Source: a bacterium (lineage in GTDB: Bacteria > UBP18 > UBA7526). Taken from it: a stretch of 64,000 bases of DNA. The translations under genes and the position numbers were made by a program. Location: positions 6,236-70,235 of the forward strand of contig JAUWYL010000003.1 in NCBI GenBank assembly GCA_030615855.1, given 5' to 3'. Below the pieces are notes generated by a model. The model saw only the letters and a program-made list of their open reading frames with translations. It made no database searches and was not told where the DNA came from. Of the stretch, positions 34,255 through 42,169 are shown in pieces (the stretch's first letter is position 1; every line of letters starts with the position of its first letter).

Positions 34255-34565
34255 TGGCTCCGGAGGAGGGATTCGAACCCCCGACCAAGTGGTTACAGAT
34301 TCTCTCCAAATTTCTTTAGAGTCTGGACTCTCTCTTTCCCGTGTCCCATCTGGCTCTGCCAGACAGGATTTAGGGAGCGGGTGTATAGTCTCTGCACGTT
34401 CCCTCCGAAGCTTTAGCCTAGGAGGGCTTCGCTCAGGATTACCTTACCCGCCGATGAGACGGGGTTAGGCTTCCCTGAATTAGCCCGCTTTTTCAATCCG
34501 ACTTTCGACGGAAAGCTGCAACTTTCTGGTTACAGCCACCTGCGCTACCACTGCGCTACTCCGGA
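34255..34565 (-). tRNA. tRNA-Asn (GUU) interrupted by a group I intron
   Basis: Exon 1 is 34532-34565 and exon 2 is 34255-34295. Joined, they give a 75-base tRNA with encoded CCA. The acceptor is TCCGGAG/CTCCGGA, the D arm GCGC...GCGC, the anticodon arm GGTGG-CTGTTAA-CCACT and the T arm GGGGG-TTCGAAT-CCCTC. The anticodon GTT is split between its second and third bases. Reading the unspliced gene gives a six-base anticodon loop, so splicing is needed. A consensus promoter lies just upstream. Confidence 0.92.
34296..34531 (-). ncRNA. Group I intron in the tRNA-Asn anticodon loop
   Basis: The 236-base insertion follows a U (exon end ...CTGT) and ends in G, the group I rule. P1 forms between exon GCTGT and the internal guide GCAGC, with the required U.G pair at the splice site. 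AAC/GTT extends P1. Core elements resemble R (GTGCAGAGACTA) and S (AAGAGAGAGTCC), whose GACT/AGTC pair makes P7, and AATTCAGGGAAGCCTAA resembles P/Q. No endonuclease ORF is present. Confidence 0.88.
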
Positions 34566-34580
34566 GCATCCTTAAATAAC

Positions 34581-34609
34581 ATTATACCAAGCAATATCTT
34601 ATTTGTCAA
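34581..34609 (-). promoter_or_regulatory. Consensus sigma70 promoter for tRNA-Asn and probably the T2SS run
   Basis: TTGACA (34604-34609) and TATAAT (34581-34586) are exactly 17 bases apart on the minus strand. The tRNA begins 15 bases after the -10. No terminator is seen before gspC. Confidence 0.9.
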
Positions 34610-34612
34610 ATA

Positions 34613-34656
34613 TCAAAAAAAAGAGCACTTTGACCGTTTGGGATTAAGTGCTCTTT
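34613..34656 (-). terminator. Rho-independent terminator downstream of the HhH/barrel gene
   Basis: A perfect 11-bp stem (AAAGAGCACTT/AAGTGCTCTTT, 34620-34630 with 34646-34656) is followed by a T-run on the minus strand. It separates the preceding operon from the tRNA-Asn promoter. T residues on the plus side make it possibly bidirectional. Confidence 0.85.
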
Positions 34657-34674
34657 TTATCAGCATGATTTGCG

Positions 34675-34843
34675 TTCTTTTCTTTTGGCGTCTTTTAGTT
34701 TCAGCCTCAGCCAGAGGCTGATGAGCCTATGGCTCAAGAGGCTGATCTCCGCCACATTGATGGCGGACAGGCACCTTTGGCGGAAAATTTAGCGTCTTGG
34801 CGGCTGCAATTCGCGTCTTGTTTATTCGCGTTTATTCGCGTCT
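34675..34843. repeat. Repeat-filled 3' region of the HhH/barrel gene
   Basis: CAGCCTCAGCCAGAGGCTGATGAGC-type palindromes (34700-34745), a GCGGA palindrome (34747-34795) and TTGGCG/TTATTCGCG direct words (34795-34840) fill the gap. No gene is seen. Confidence 0.6.
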
Positions 34844-36724
34844 TTACCACTTAATATCTAATTGAACAAAGATTGTCTTCTTTGGCTCATCTGGCCTGGC
34901 GGTATAGTCTTCATTAGTGTAGTTCTTGCAGGTATATCTCACCCGCAACTTGATATCCTTGGTGAACTTCTCCGTAGCCTGGAGATAGTATTCATTATAC
35001 CTGGTGTGCCTATCGGTATGGATATCGGAGTCATAATACTTCATCCTTCCCTCTAATGTGAGGCCCTTGGGCTTAGGTAAGTCGTAGCGCACCTTGAAGT
35101 AGGCGGTCTGGTCCTCCTGAAATTTATTGGTATACTTGCTGGCATCCTTCTGGTAGAAGGTATAAGAAGTCTCTAACTTAAGCCTCTTGATGGGGCTATA
35201 TTTGCATTTGAAGTTATCGGTAATCTTCTCTCCCTCACTGATTGAGCGTCCCCGGCCGTTCCTATCGATGTCGTTATTCCTCCACTTGCGGTAGTAACTC
35301 AGGGTGAGTTTCTTTATTGGGGAGTAGTCTATCTTTCCCTTCCATTCATCATCGGTAACTAAGGTGGAGTGCTGCTTCCACTGCTTATAGTATCCCTGAA
35401 CCTTCCATCTCCTGCTGAACTTATAATCTCCTTTTATACGGTACCCCTTCTCATCGGTATCCCTTCCAAAGGACTTACTATGGGGATTTTCAAAGTCGGT
35501 ATCATAATCATAGTAGATGGTCTCTAATTTGAACCTCTCCAGTTCCGTGAGGGCCTTCAGAAGATAGGCATCCCCTCCATCCTTTCTCCGACCAAACTCA
35601 GCAAATAGATTGGTCCTCTTTATCTTGGTGGCGAAGTCCAACCCGGCCACAGAGAAGGTCCTCTTATCCGGGAACCTTGTCCAGTAACTACTCTTATATT
35701 CAAAGGGAAAGTCCCGATCTATCTTGCTTTGATACCAGGTGGCACCTAAGTGGGTTTTTTTATCCCAGCGGAAGGTGACATTGGCTCCCTCTATCTCTTC
35801 CCTATAGACATCGGGCAGGGTCTTCGATCCCAGGTTGGTGCTTACTGAGGGTAGGTCATAGTCATCCTGGGAATAGAAGACTGTAGTATCCAGCCATCTC
35901 TTCCCTAAGGGGATCTTCTTCCACCTGAAGGCTGCTCCAAAGAGGCGGTCAGTAGTGGTATCGTTATAGTAGATCCCATGGGCTTTACTTCGACCGGTCT
36001 CATTGAAGACCAGTCCCTGTCCAAAGCCCACCCCATAGTCACCAGCGATGGCACTCCATTGGGGTTCACTCATATAGATATACTTCCTTAAGAGGCGCAC
36101 CTCAGTATCCTCATTCTTGATGATAGCAGTCGATCCGGTAGCGGTATAACCATCCAATATCTCATCCCTCTCTCCCAGGAAGCCAAGATGCACCCGATCG
36201 TAGGCATGGAGGCGAAGCCTCTCGTACATATAGGGCCTCTCCCCATCTTTCTCGGTATTCTTAAATTTAAAGCGCGACTCCCCCTTCCAACCCCTCTCTT
36301 CCTTCTTCCTCTTCTTCTCTACCATAGCAAAGGGCTCTATCTGGTCGTAGATATCCTTAATCCCAGAGATCTTCTTCATATCTTCCATACTTTTAAATAG
36401 ACCATATCTTTCGCGGTAGGCAATAATCCTATCTGCTAAGGTGTAGGTTACTTCTGGAAGGTTATAAAGTTCCTTTCTACTGGCGGTATTGAGGTCCACC
36501 GGGTTATTGAATAGGTCCCTCAAGAGTTCGTAGCCCTCATGACTAATATCTCCATCCACATATTCTTCTTCGTCATAGTCCCATTCTCCAGCCAGGTCAC
36601 GCAGGTCGTCCTCACTTCCTACCCCGGATAGATCGACAGCATAGTCATAGGCCCAGAGGGGATAGGCGCCAAGTAAGAGAAGGCTGAATACTATTAAAAT
36701 AGTGAGCTTCTTCCTGCAGTCCAT
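34844..36724 (-). CDS. Periplasmic HhH domain fused to an outer-membrane beta-barrel
   Basis: A signal peptide (1-25) precedes an acidic segment ('SEDDLRDLAGEWDYDEEEY'). A ComEA-type HhH follows (about 72-135, 'PVDLNTASRKELYNLPEV', 'SMEDMKKISGIKDIYDQI'). About 480 residues of alternating beta-strands ending 'PKKTIFVQLDIKW' have the aromatic terminus of outer-membrane barrels. 'GDYGVGFGQGLVF' is typical of HhH/barrel proteins in Gram-negative bacteria. The barrel could present the HhH motif to DNA in the periplasm; DNA binding is inferred. The ATG at 36724 has GAGGAAG upstream. Confidence 0.82.
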   Translation of the reverse strand: MDCRKKLTILIVFSLLLLGAYPLWAYDYAVDLSGVGSEDDLRDLAGEWDYDEEEYVDGDISHEGYELLRDLFNNPVDLNTASRKELYNLPEVTYTLADRIIAYRERYGLFKSMEDMKKISGIKDIYDQIEPFAMVEKKRKKEERGWKGESRFKFKNTEKDGERPYMYERLRLHAYDRVHLGFLGERDEILDGYTATGSTAIIKNEDTEVRLLRKYIYMSEPQWSAIAGDYGVGFGQGLVFNETGRSKAHGIYYNDTTTDRLFGAAFRWKKIPLGKRWLDTTVFYSQDDYDLPSVSTNLGSKTLPDVYREEIEGANVTFRWDKKTHLGATWYQSKIDRDFPFEYKSSYWTRFPDKRTFSVAGLDFATKIKRTNLFAEFGRRKDGGDAYLLKALTELERFKLETIYYDYDTDFENPHSKSFGRDTDEKGYRIKGDYKFSRRWKVQGYYKQWKQHSTLVTDDEWKGKIDYSPIKKLTLSYYRKWRNNDIDRNGRGRSISEGEKITDNFKCKYSPIKRLKLETSYTFYQKDASKYTNKFQEDQTAYFKVRYDLPKPKGLTLEGRMKYYDSDIHTDRHTRYNEYYLQATEKFTKDIKLRVRYTCKNYTNEDYTARPDEPKKTIFVQLDIKW

Positions 36725-36774
36725 ATTATACTTCCTCAATTACGTTAATCGGTTACGGTTACTTGTATTAGGAG

Positions 36775-36892
36775 TGCGGATGAGTTGTGAGTAGTGGGTC
36801 GGGGATGAGTTATGAGGGTGAGGTAATAGAACTCAACCCCATCCCCACAACTCGACACACAACCCATAACCCACCCTCAACCTTTTAACCGG
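36775..36892. repeat. GAGTTGTGAGTAGTGGGTCGGGG repeat cluster
   Basis: Words matching those at 27625-27760 are followed by their inverse (CACAACTCGACACACAACCCATAACC). The element is similar in length and arrangement, so it is probably a dispersed hairpin repeat. Confidence 0.65.
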
Positions 36893-36899
36893 ATAGCCT

Positions 36900-37355
36900 T
36901 TATTTTTCTTCCATTCTCTGGAGGGCACATCCCCCACCCACTCGTCTTTCTCTCGCCTCAATGAAGGGCTCTATTTGCTCATATATCTCTAAGGTTATTC
37001 CAGGAATCTTCTTTATCTCTTCCTTACTTTTAAAAAGTCCATACTTCTTGCGATATTCTATAATCCTATCTGCTAAGTTGTAGCCTATCTCAGGAAGGTT
37101 ATAGAGCTCATCCCTATCTGCAGTATTGAGATTCACCTTATTATCAAATAGGTCTTTCAAGGTTTCATATTCCTCGTTAGTAATCTCCCCATCGACATAC
37201 TCCTCTGCATCATAGTCCCACTCTCCGGCCAGGTCACGTAAGTCGTCCTCACTGGTAACATCAGAGAGGTCAACCCCATAGTCATAGCCCAGGATGAGAG
37301 GAGCAAGGAATAGGAGACTAAAAATCATCAAAATAGTAATCTTTCTGTGATCCAT
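36900..37355 (-). CDS. Truncated paralogue: signal peptide plus HhH domain only
   Basis: This 151-residue protein matches the first 140 residues of the next gene ('DYGVDLSDVTSEDDLRDLAG', 'VNLNTADRDELYNLPEIGYN', 'GLFKSKEEIKKIPGI') but has no barrel. After 'IEPFIEARERR' the homologous frame is lost: the end reads 'VGGGCALQRMEEK'. Another frame gives 'SGWGMCPPENGRK', closer to the paralogue, so a frameshift probably cut the gene. It may still be a soluble periplasmic HhH protein. Confidence 0.7.
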   Translation of the reverse strand: MDHRKITILMIFSLLFLAPLILGYDYGVDLSDVTSEDDLRDLAGEWDYDAEEYVDGEITNEEYETLKDLFDNKVNLNTADRDELYNLPEIGYNLADRIIEYRKKYGLFKSKEEIKKIPGITLEIYEQIEPFIEARERRVGGGCALQRMEEK

Positions 37356-37394
37356 ATTACCCTACTTATATTCGCGACAATTCGTGTCTTGGCG

Positions 37395-38804
37395 TTACTC
37401 AATAGTAAAAGAACTTTTAAGAAAGCGGTAGGTCTCATCATCCATTCCCGGGACATCCTTCACTTCCCTCATACCCTTGAATGGACCATGGCTCTCTCTA
37501 TAATCGATAATAGAACGAGCCATCCCCGGCCCAATGGCCGGCATGGCGGATAACTCCTGAAAGGTAACGGTATTGATATCCATCTTTTCTACAGTGATGA
37601 GATCTTTAAGTTTCTCATAAGTCTTAGATCCGATACGGGGGACATTCTGGATCTCAATGATACTTCTAAACGGACGATATTCGATGATGCGCCTCGCAGT
37701 CTTGGGTCCGATGCCTGGGAGGTTCTCCAACTCTTTCTGAGAAGCGATGTTAATATTTACCTTTCGGGACACCCTCTTCCTCACCTCTGGCCTTTCTCCC
37801 GGAGGAACCTCACCAACAGTAATCAAGGGCCTCAGATTCTCCAAGGTCTTTGGCCCGATCCCCCTGGCCTTGGTCAATTCATCGATAGAGGCATAGGGTC
37901 GGGCATCTATGATGGCCCGGGCTTTCACCGGTCCAATCCCGGGAAGGGTCTGAATCTCTGAAGGAGAGGCGGTGTTGATATCAATCCTTGCTCTAACTGG
38001 AGGTGCTCTTTTTACAACCGGGACCTCCTTCTCGAGAGGGGCCTCGGGGGCTGGCTCTGCAACCTCACCAACAGTAACCAGGGGTCTCAACCTCTCCAGG
38101 GTCTTTGGTCCGATCCCTCTGACCCTGATCAGTCCATCAATGGTAGCATAGGGACGGGCATCTATGATGGCCCGGGCTTTCACCGGACCGATCCCGGGAA
38201 GGGTCTGAATCTGAGAGGCGCTTGCCGTATTGATATTGACCAAATAAGAAGGCGCGGTATTCCTCTCTGGTCTGACTTCTTCCTTCTTCGCCAAACTCTC
38301 CCGAGCAAAATTTACCTCTTTCTGGGGTAATATCCGCATCTGAGGAACCCTTACCACTTCTCCAGGATAGATGAGATCCGGGTTCTTGATCCTGTTATAT
38401 AAAGCCAGATTAGGAAAGGCTGAAGCTATCCCCAGATACCTTTTAGCAATCTTACTCAAGGTATCACCTTCCCTAACATAATGGGTTATTATTTCAATCC
38501 CCACTCCCGGAACCTGGAATGTTGCCTTTTCTAACTCAGGCTCCCTCTCCGGTCCAACAGTAACCAGGGGTCTTAACCTCTCCAGGGTCTTTGGTCCGAT
38601 CCCTCTGACCCTGATCAGTTCATCAATGGTAGCATAGGGACGGGTATCTATGATGGCCTGGGCCTTTACCGGACCGATCCCGGGAAGGGTCTGAATCTGA
38701 GAGGCGCTTGCCGTATTGATATCTATTTTCTCCTGACCCAGCCCGGTCTGGGTCACAATAAGCAAAAGAAGGAAAATTAAAAGAACCAAGCCCTTTCTCA
38801 TCAT
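37395..38804 (-). CDS. Secreted protein with five ComEA-type HhH modules and a LysM domain
   Basis: A signal peptide (1-23) is followed by HhH module 1 (about 25-85, 'DINTASASQIQTLPGIGPVK'), LysM (about 105-155, 'THYVREGDTLSKIAKRYLG', peptidoglycan binding), and HhH modules 2-5 (about 190, 270, 345 and 405) separated by Pro/Glu linkers. Modules 1-3 are nearly identical, indicating recent duplication. ComEA uses this fold to bind incoming dsDNA in the periplasm. LysM would tether the protein to the wall. GGAG lies just before two adjacent ATGs (38804, 38801). Confidence 0.88.
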   Translation of the reverse strand: MMRKGLVLLIFLLLLIVTQTGLGQEKIDINTASASQIQTLPGIGPVKAQAIIDTRPYATIDELIRVRGIGPKTLERLRPLVTVGPEREPELEKATFQVPGVGIEIITHYVREGDTLSKIAKRYLGIASAFPNLALYNRIKNPDLIYPGEVVRVPQMRILPQKEVNFARESLAKKEEVRPERNTAPSYLVNINTASASQIQTLPGIGPVKARAIIDARPYATIDGLIRVRGIGPKTLERLRPLVTVGEVAEPAPEAPLEKEVPVVKRAPPVRARIDINTASPSEIQTLPGIGPVKARAIIDARPYASIDELTKARGIGPKTLENLRPLITVGEVPPGERPEVRKRVSRKVNINIASQKELENLPGIGPKTARRIIEYRPFRSIIEIQNVPRIGSKTYEKLKDLITVEKMDINTVTFQELSAMPAIGPGMARSIIDYRESHGPFKGMREVKDVPGMDDETYRFLKSSFTIE

Positions 38805-38836
38805 TCTCTCCTACGGCTTCCATATGACACGAATCT

Positions 38837-38980
38837 TTATTATGAGGGCGCGCTTCGCTTGCCCCCTCTACTAAGGAAGCCCGAATAACAAGGTTCTCGA
38901 GCGTTAGCGAGAGGCTTCCTTATTATGAGGGCGCGCTTCGCTTGCCCCCTCTACTAAGGAAGCCCGAATAACAAGGTTCT
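38837..38980. repeat. Tandem duplication of a family A unit
   Basis: A 61-base segment (38837-38897) recurs identically at 38920-38980, a period of 83. Each copy has GGGCGCGCTTCGCTTGCCCC and ACAAGGTTCT words. Confidence 0.85.
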
Positions 38981-38987
38981 TCCCGCT

Positions 38988-39233
38988 TCATCGGGAAGGC
39001 ATCCTTATTTCCTGACCAGGATAGATACGATCCGGGTCTTTGATATTATTTTCCTTGGCTAACTCTTTATATTTACTGGCATCACCAAGATAACGTTCTG
39101 CAATTTTGGCCAAGGTATCTCCCTTCTTTACCACGTGGACTATCTCTTCAACCACTGGCTTGAGAACTTCTTCTACTTTCGGAGGAGCTACTTCTTCAGG
39201 AACAACCTCTGGTGCCGGAGGCTTTTCTTTTTT
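38988..39233 (-). pseudogene. LysM domain cut off by an in-frame TGA from the preceding gene
   Basis: Directly after the TGA that ends the 39234-41168 gene the same frame runs on for 81 codons. It gives 'EKPPAPEVVPEEVAPPKVEE' then a complete LysM ('HVVKKGDTLAKIAERYLGDA', 'NNIKDPDRIYPGQEIR') and a TGA in a repeat. The HhH-then-LysM order mirrors the neighbour at 37395. No ribosome binding site is seen for separate translation. TGA ends other genes here (for example pth), so a nonsense mutation is the simplest reading. Confidence 0.7.
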
Positions 39234-41168
39234 TCAAGGAGTCTCTTCGGGAGGGAGAATAAGAATCTCTGTCCCCGGTGGTTCCTCTTCTGGCTCCTCA
39301 ACCTTCTCAGGCTCTATGGTAATTAGATCCTTCAGAACCTCATATCTCTTGGCCCCGATGCCCGGGACGCTCCGTAGATCTTCAATCCTTTCATAGGGAC
39401 GGTGGGCGATGATGGCCAAGGCCTTTACTGGACCGATCCCGGGAAGGGTCTCCAATTGAGTCCGAGAAGCGGTATTGATATTGATTTTCTCTACGACCCT
39501 CTCTGGTTTGACTGGAACCTCGACCTCTTCCTCAGGGATGGACACCTCTTCCTCTATTTCTATAATCTGGATATCTGAGAGATCCTTCGGTCTTATCTCC
39601 AATTCATTAGCATAAGAACCGATCTGACCACTGACTTGAATACTCGTTCCTTGAACCAGGCTTTCCCTCTCTGGTATGCTCTCATATAGGTCCTTCCAGA
39701 TAACGACATTTATGGAGCCTGTTCCATCGTCTATCTTTAATGTTCTACCCTTCTCCTCTTTGAAGACCCTGACAGATATTATCTTCCCTTTAATGGTCAC
39801 CCTTTGACCGATGGAGGCCTCGGTTATCTTACCGATAGGAACCAGTTCCGTCTCCAGAATCTGGATGTCTGAGGGTTTCTTCAGTTTTATCTCGAATTTA
39901 TCCTTGTAAGATGCGACTCGACCACTGACCTGAATAGGCATTCCTTGAACCAGGCTTTGTCTATAGAGTAGGCTCTCGTATAGTTCCTTCCAGATAAGGA
40001 CATCTATGGAGCCTGTCCCATCGTTTAGCTCTAAAGTACGACCTTTCTCCTTTTTAAAGATCCTGACAGACATTATTTTTCCTTTAAGGGTTACCTTCTG
40101 ACCGATGGAGGCCTCAGTTATGCTGCTGATGGGAACCACTTTTTCCTCAGGAACAGGTACCACTTCTGGCTTCTCAATCTCTTCTGGCTTCTCAACAGGG
40201 ACTTCTTTAACCGGAACCTCTTCAACTGGGACTTCTTTAACAGGAACCTCTTCCACAGGAACTTCCTCAATCTCCACTATAGGAGGCTTTTCTTCCTTCC
40301 TTTTCTTTGGGCCCCCGAAACGAAAGGTCAGAGTGCCCAGATGGGTCTCATCGAGGTTATGGTGGGGAAGATAAGCATAATCAAAGGAGAGGAATCTATT
40401 CCTCAATCCCCATCCTACCATCCATCTGCCGGGATTATTAGCCACCCCGGAGCGAAGGAAGAGATACTTCAGCCAGTGGTATTCCAGGCCTAATCTGAAC
40501 TCGTCATCCTCCTCTTTCTCCTGCTTCTCATAGTGATAATCTACTGCCAGGATTAAGTCGGGGTCTGGTCGATAGGCGATCCCTCCCGCATACCTCTGGG
40601 GGAGGTCGTCACCGATATGGGGGGTATTAACGTTACCTCCGAATAAGCCAAGGCTCAACTTCCCGTCCAGGAGTTTATATAAGAGTCCTAAGTCCCCTCC
40701 ATAATCGAACTCCTTACCTACAGTCTCGATCTCGAGACGGAGGTACTTGGCATTTCCCCCAAGATAGATATCCTGTTTCTCAAAGGTGAACTTCCTTCCA
40801 TAGGAGAAGATATAGGCATCTTCTCTTAACTTCCTGTGGCCATAATTAGTCGTGGCCAATCCAATGGTACCCAGCCTCCCCATAGGCAGAGCGAGATTTC
40901 CTAACTTATACTCTAAGTCCTTCTCCCCATAGAGCATGGTATAGCTTCCAGATAATTCTATCATTTTCAATTGTCCCAGACCCGCCGGATTGAAGTAGAT
41001 GGCACTTGAATCATCTGCCACAGCAGTAAAAGCCCCTCCCATACCCCAGGCACGGGCAGAAGAGGGCCTCTCCTCAAATATAGCCCAAGCCGAGACAGTG
41101 AACAGTGAACAGTGAACAGTGAACAGTGATAAAAAAAATAAAATAAAAAATAATCGCTTAACCTTCAT
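39234..41168 (-). CDS. PorV/UPF0164-like outer-membrane barrel with two OB folds and an HhH module
   Basis: A signal peptide (1-29) is followed by a UPF0164/PorV-type barrel (30-285, 'GMGGAFTAVADDSSAIYFNPAGL') and a 'VPVEE/VPVKE' repeat linker (about 300-335). Two OB folds follow (about 350-430 and 440-520, 'TLKGKIMSVRIFKKEKGRT', 'NDGTGSIDVLIWK'). A ComEA-type HhH (about 555-615) ends the protein before an acidic tail. The OB unit is closely related to the one in the 59525 gene. The order implies a DNA- or RNA-binding arm hanging from the outer membrane. Part of the signal peptide is encoded by TTCACTG repeats (41098-41130). Confidence 0.85.
   Translation of the reverse strand: MKVKRLFFILFFLSLFTVHCSLFTVSAWAIFEERPSSARAWGMGGAFTAVADDSSAIYFNPAGLGQLKMIELSGSYTMLYGEKDLEYKLGNLALPMGRLGTIGLATTNYGHRKLREDAYIFSYGRKFTFEKQDIYLGGNAKYLRLEIETVGKEFDYGGDLGLLYKLLDGKLSLGLFGGNVNTPHIGDDLPQRYAGGIAYRPDPDLILAVDYHYEKQEKEEDDEFRLGLEYHWLKYLFLRSGVANNPGRWMVGWGLRNRFLSFDYAYLPHHNLDETHLGTLTFRFGGPKKRKEEKPPIVEIEEVPVEEVPVKEVPVEEVPVKEVPVEKPEEIEKPEVVPVPEEKVVPISSITEASIGQKVTLKGKIMSVRIFKKEKGRTLELNDGTGSIDVLIWKELYESLLYRQSLVQGMPIQVSGRVASYKDKFEIKLKKPSDIQILETELVPIGKITEASIGQRVTIKGKIISVRVFKEEKGRTLKIDDGTGSINVVIWKDLYESIPERESLVQGTSIQVSGQIGSYANELEIRPKDLSDIQIIEIEEEVSIPEEEVEVPVKPERVVEKININTASRTQLETLPGIGPVKALAIIAHRPYERIEDLRSVPGIGAKRYEVLKDLITIEPEKVEEPEEEPPGTEILILPPEETP
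41098..41130. repeat. GTGAACA tandem repeat inside a signal-peptide coding region
   Basis: Four to five tandem GTGAACA words are read on the minus strand as 'SLFTVHCSLFTV'. Confidence 0.85.
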
Positions 41169-41189
41169 CTATTCATCTTTCCCTTATCT

Positions 41190-41233
41190 GTGATCTGTGT
41201 CCATCTGTAATAAATCTGTGCCAATCTGTGTTC
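41190..41233. repeat. ATCTGTG-type repeat cluster
   Basis: Five copies of the word AATCTGTG/CATCTGTA lie between the two barrel genes. Confidence 0.6.
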
Positions 41234-42097
41234 TCAAAAGGCGAGGCCAAAGCCCAACCGATGGACTCCTTTCTCCGTTGCCCGGCGATACTGATAGGCA
41301 TAATCTATCTTATAGTCTATTCCTCTCCTTGTTATGATCTTTATTCCCAATCCTCCTGTGGGATCATCGTGATAGCCTCCAGCCCGAAAGGCAAAGTACC
41401 TGCTTAGCCACCACTCCATACCAAAGGAATGCTCAAGTCCTACGAAGTTTTCTAAGTCATAGATATCGTAGGCGATGAGGATCTTCTTATGGGGTCGAAA
41501 GGCAATTCCTGGTCGCACATTCATCCTCCTCAATACCCCAAAGACTTTAGGCTCATTCACATCCTGAGCTAAGAGACCAGCGCTGAACCATCTTATCGGT
41601 CTATAGTGAAGGCCGAGGTCTAAGGAGAGATCATCTTCCGTCTCTTCAGAGACTCCGCTTGTCTTATGCCGGGCATCAATAAACTGGCCTCCCGCACCTA
41701 TGGAGAACCCCCTGAAGATTTCCTTTCCCCAGGAAGCACCATACTGGTTTTCCGGCTCAGACCACCCTCTGCCTCTATAGCCGGCATTCAAGAAGTATAA
41801 TCCCCAGGCACCATACCTCCTATCCGGCTCAGCATAGATTACCGTATCATCATAATCTATCCTGTCCCTTTCTGCGTTATTCACAAGAGAACTAATCGAA
41901 AAGTCCCTCTTTTCTAATTGTGATAATCCCGCTGGGTTATAGTAGACAGCATTCGCATCATCTGCTACAGCAACCGCTGCCCCACCCATGCCCATCTGCC
42001 GGGTACCAACCTCAGCATAACTAACCGCAGTGAACAGTGAACAGTGAACAGTGAACAGTGAAAGGACCAAGAGTAAAAATTTAAATATGTTCTTCAT
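41234..42097 (-). CDS. PorV/UPF0164-like outer-membrane beta-barrel
   Basis: The 287-residue protein has a signal peptide (1-28) and then 'GMGGAAVAVADDANAVYYNPAGL', the UPF0164/PorV start. Successive amphipathic strands end in 'HRLGFGLAF', an aromatic C-terminus typical of outer-membrane insertion. Proteins of this kind act as lipid transporters or as surface attachment shuttles. It is a paralogue of the N-terminal half of the next gene. Its signal peptide 'SLFTVHCSLFTAVSYA' is again encoded by GTGAACA repeats (42030-42062). Confidence 0.85.
   Translation of the reverse strand: MKNIFKFLLLVLSLFTVHCSLFTAVSYAEVGTRQMGMGGAAVAVADDANAVYYNPAGLSQLEKRDFSISSLVNNAERDRIDYDDTVIYAEPDRRYGAWGLYFLNAGYRGRGWSEPENQYGASWGKEIFRGFSIGAGGQFIDARHKTSGVSEETEDDLSLDLGLHYRPIRWFSAGLLAQDVNEPKVFGVLRRMNVRPGIAFRPHKKILIAYDIYDLENFVGLEHSFGMEWWLSRYFAFRAGGYHDDPTGGLGIKIITRRGIDYKIDYAYQYRRATEKGVHRLGFGLAF
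42030..42062. repeat. GTGAACA tandem repeat inside a second signal-peptide coding region
   Basis: The same seven-base word as at 41098-41130, in the same frame and giving nearly the same peptide. Confidence 0.85.
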
Positions 42098-42169
42098 CTC
42101 TTCTCTTTTCCATAAAATCTCTTGCGTTAATAAGTCCCTTTTTGCCTTGTCTTTCTTTGCCTTATTCTC

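Noticed and set aside
34255-34565. Reading the unspliced tRNA halves as tRNA-Thr or tRNA-Tyr
   Set aside because: Direct joining leaves a six-base anticodon loop. Using the group I splice rules (U at the 5' site, G at the 3' end) gives a perfect tRNA-Asn(GUU).
39234-39236. TGA as a sense codon (recoded genetic code)
   Set aside because: TGA ends other genes correctly here (for example pth and the TPR gene), and conserved proteins such as DnaB and L9 contain no internal TGA.
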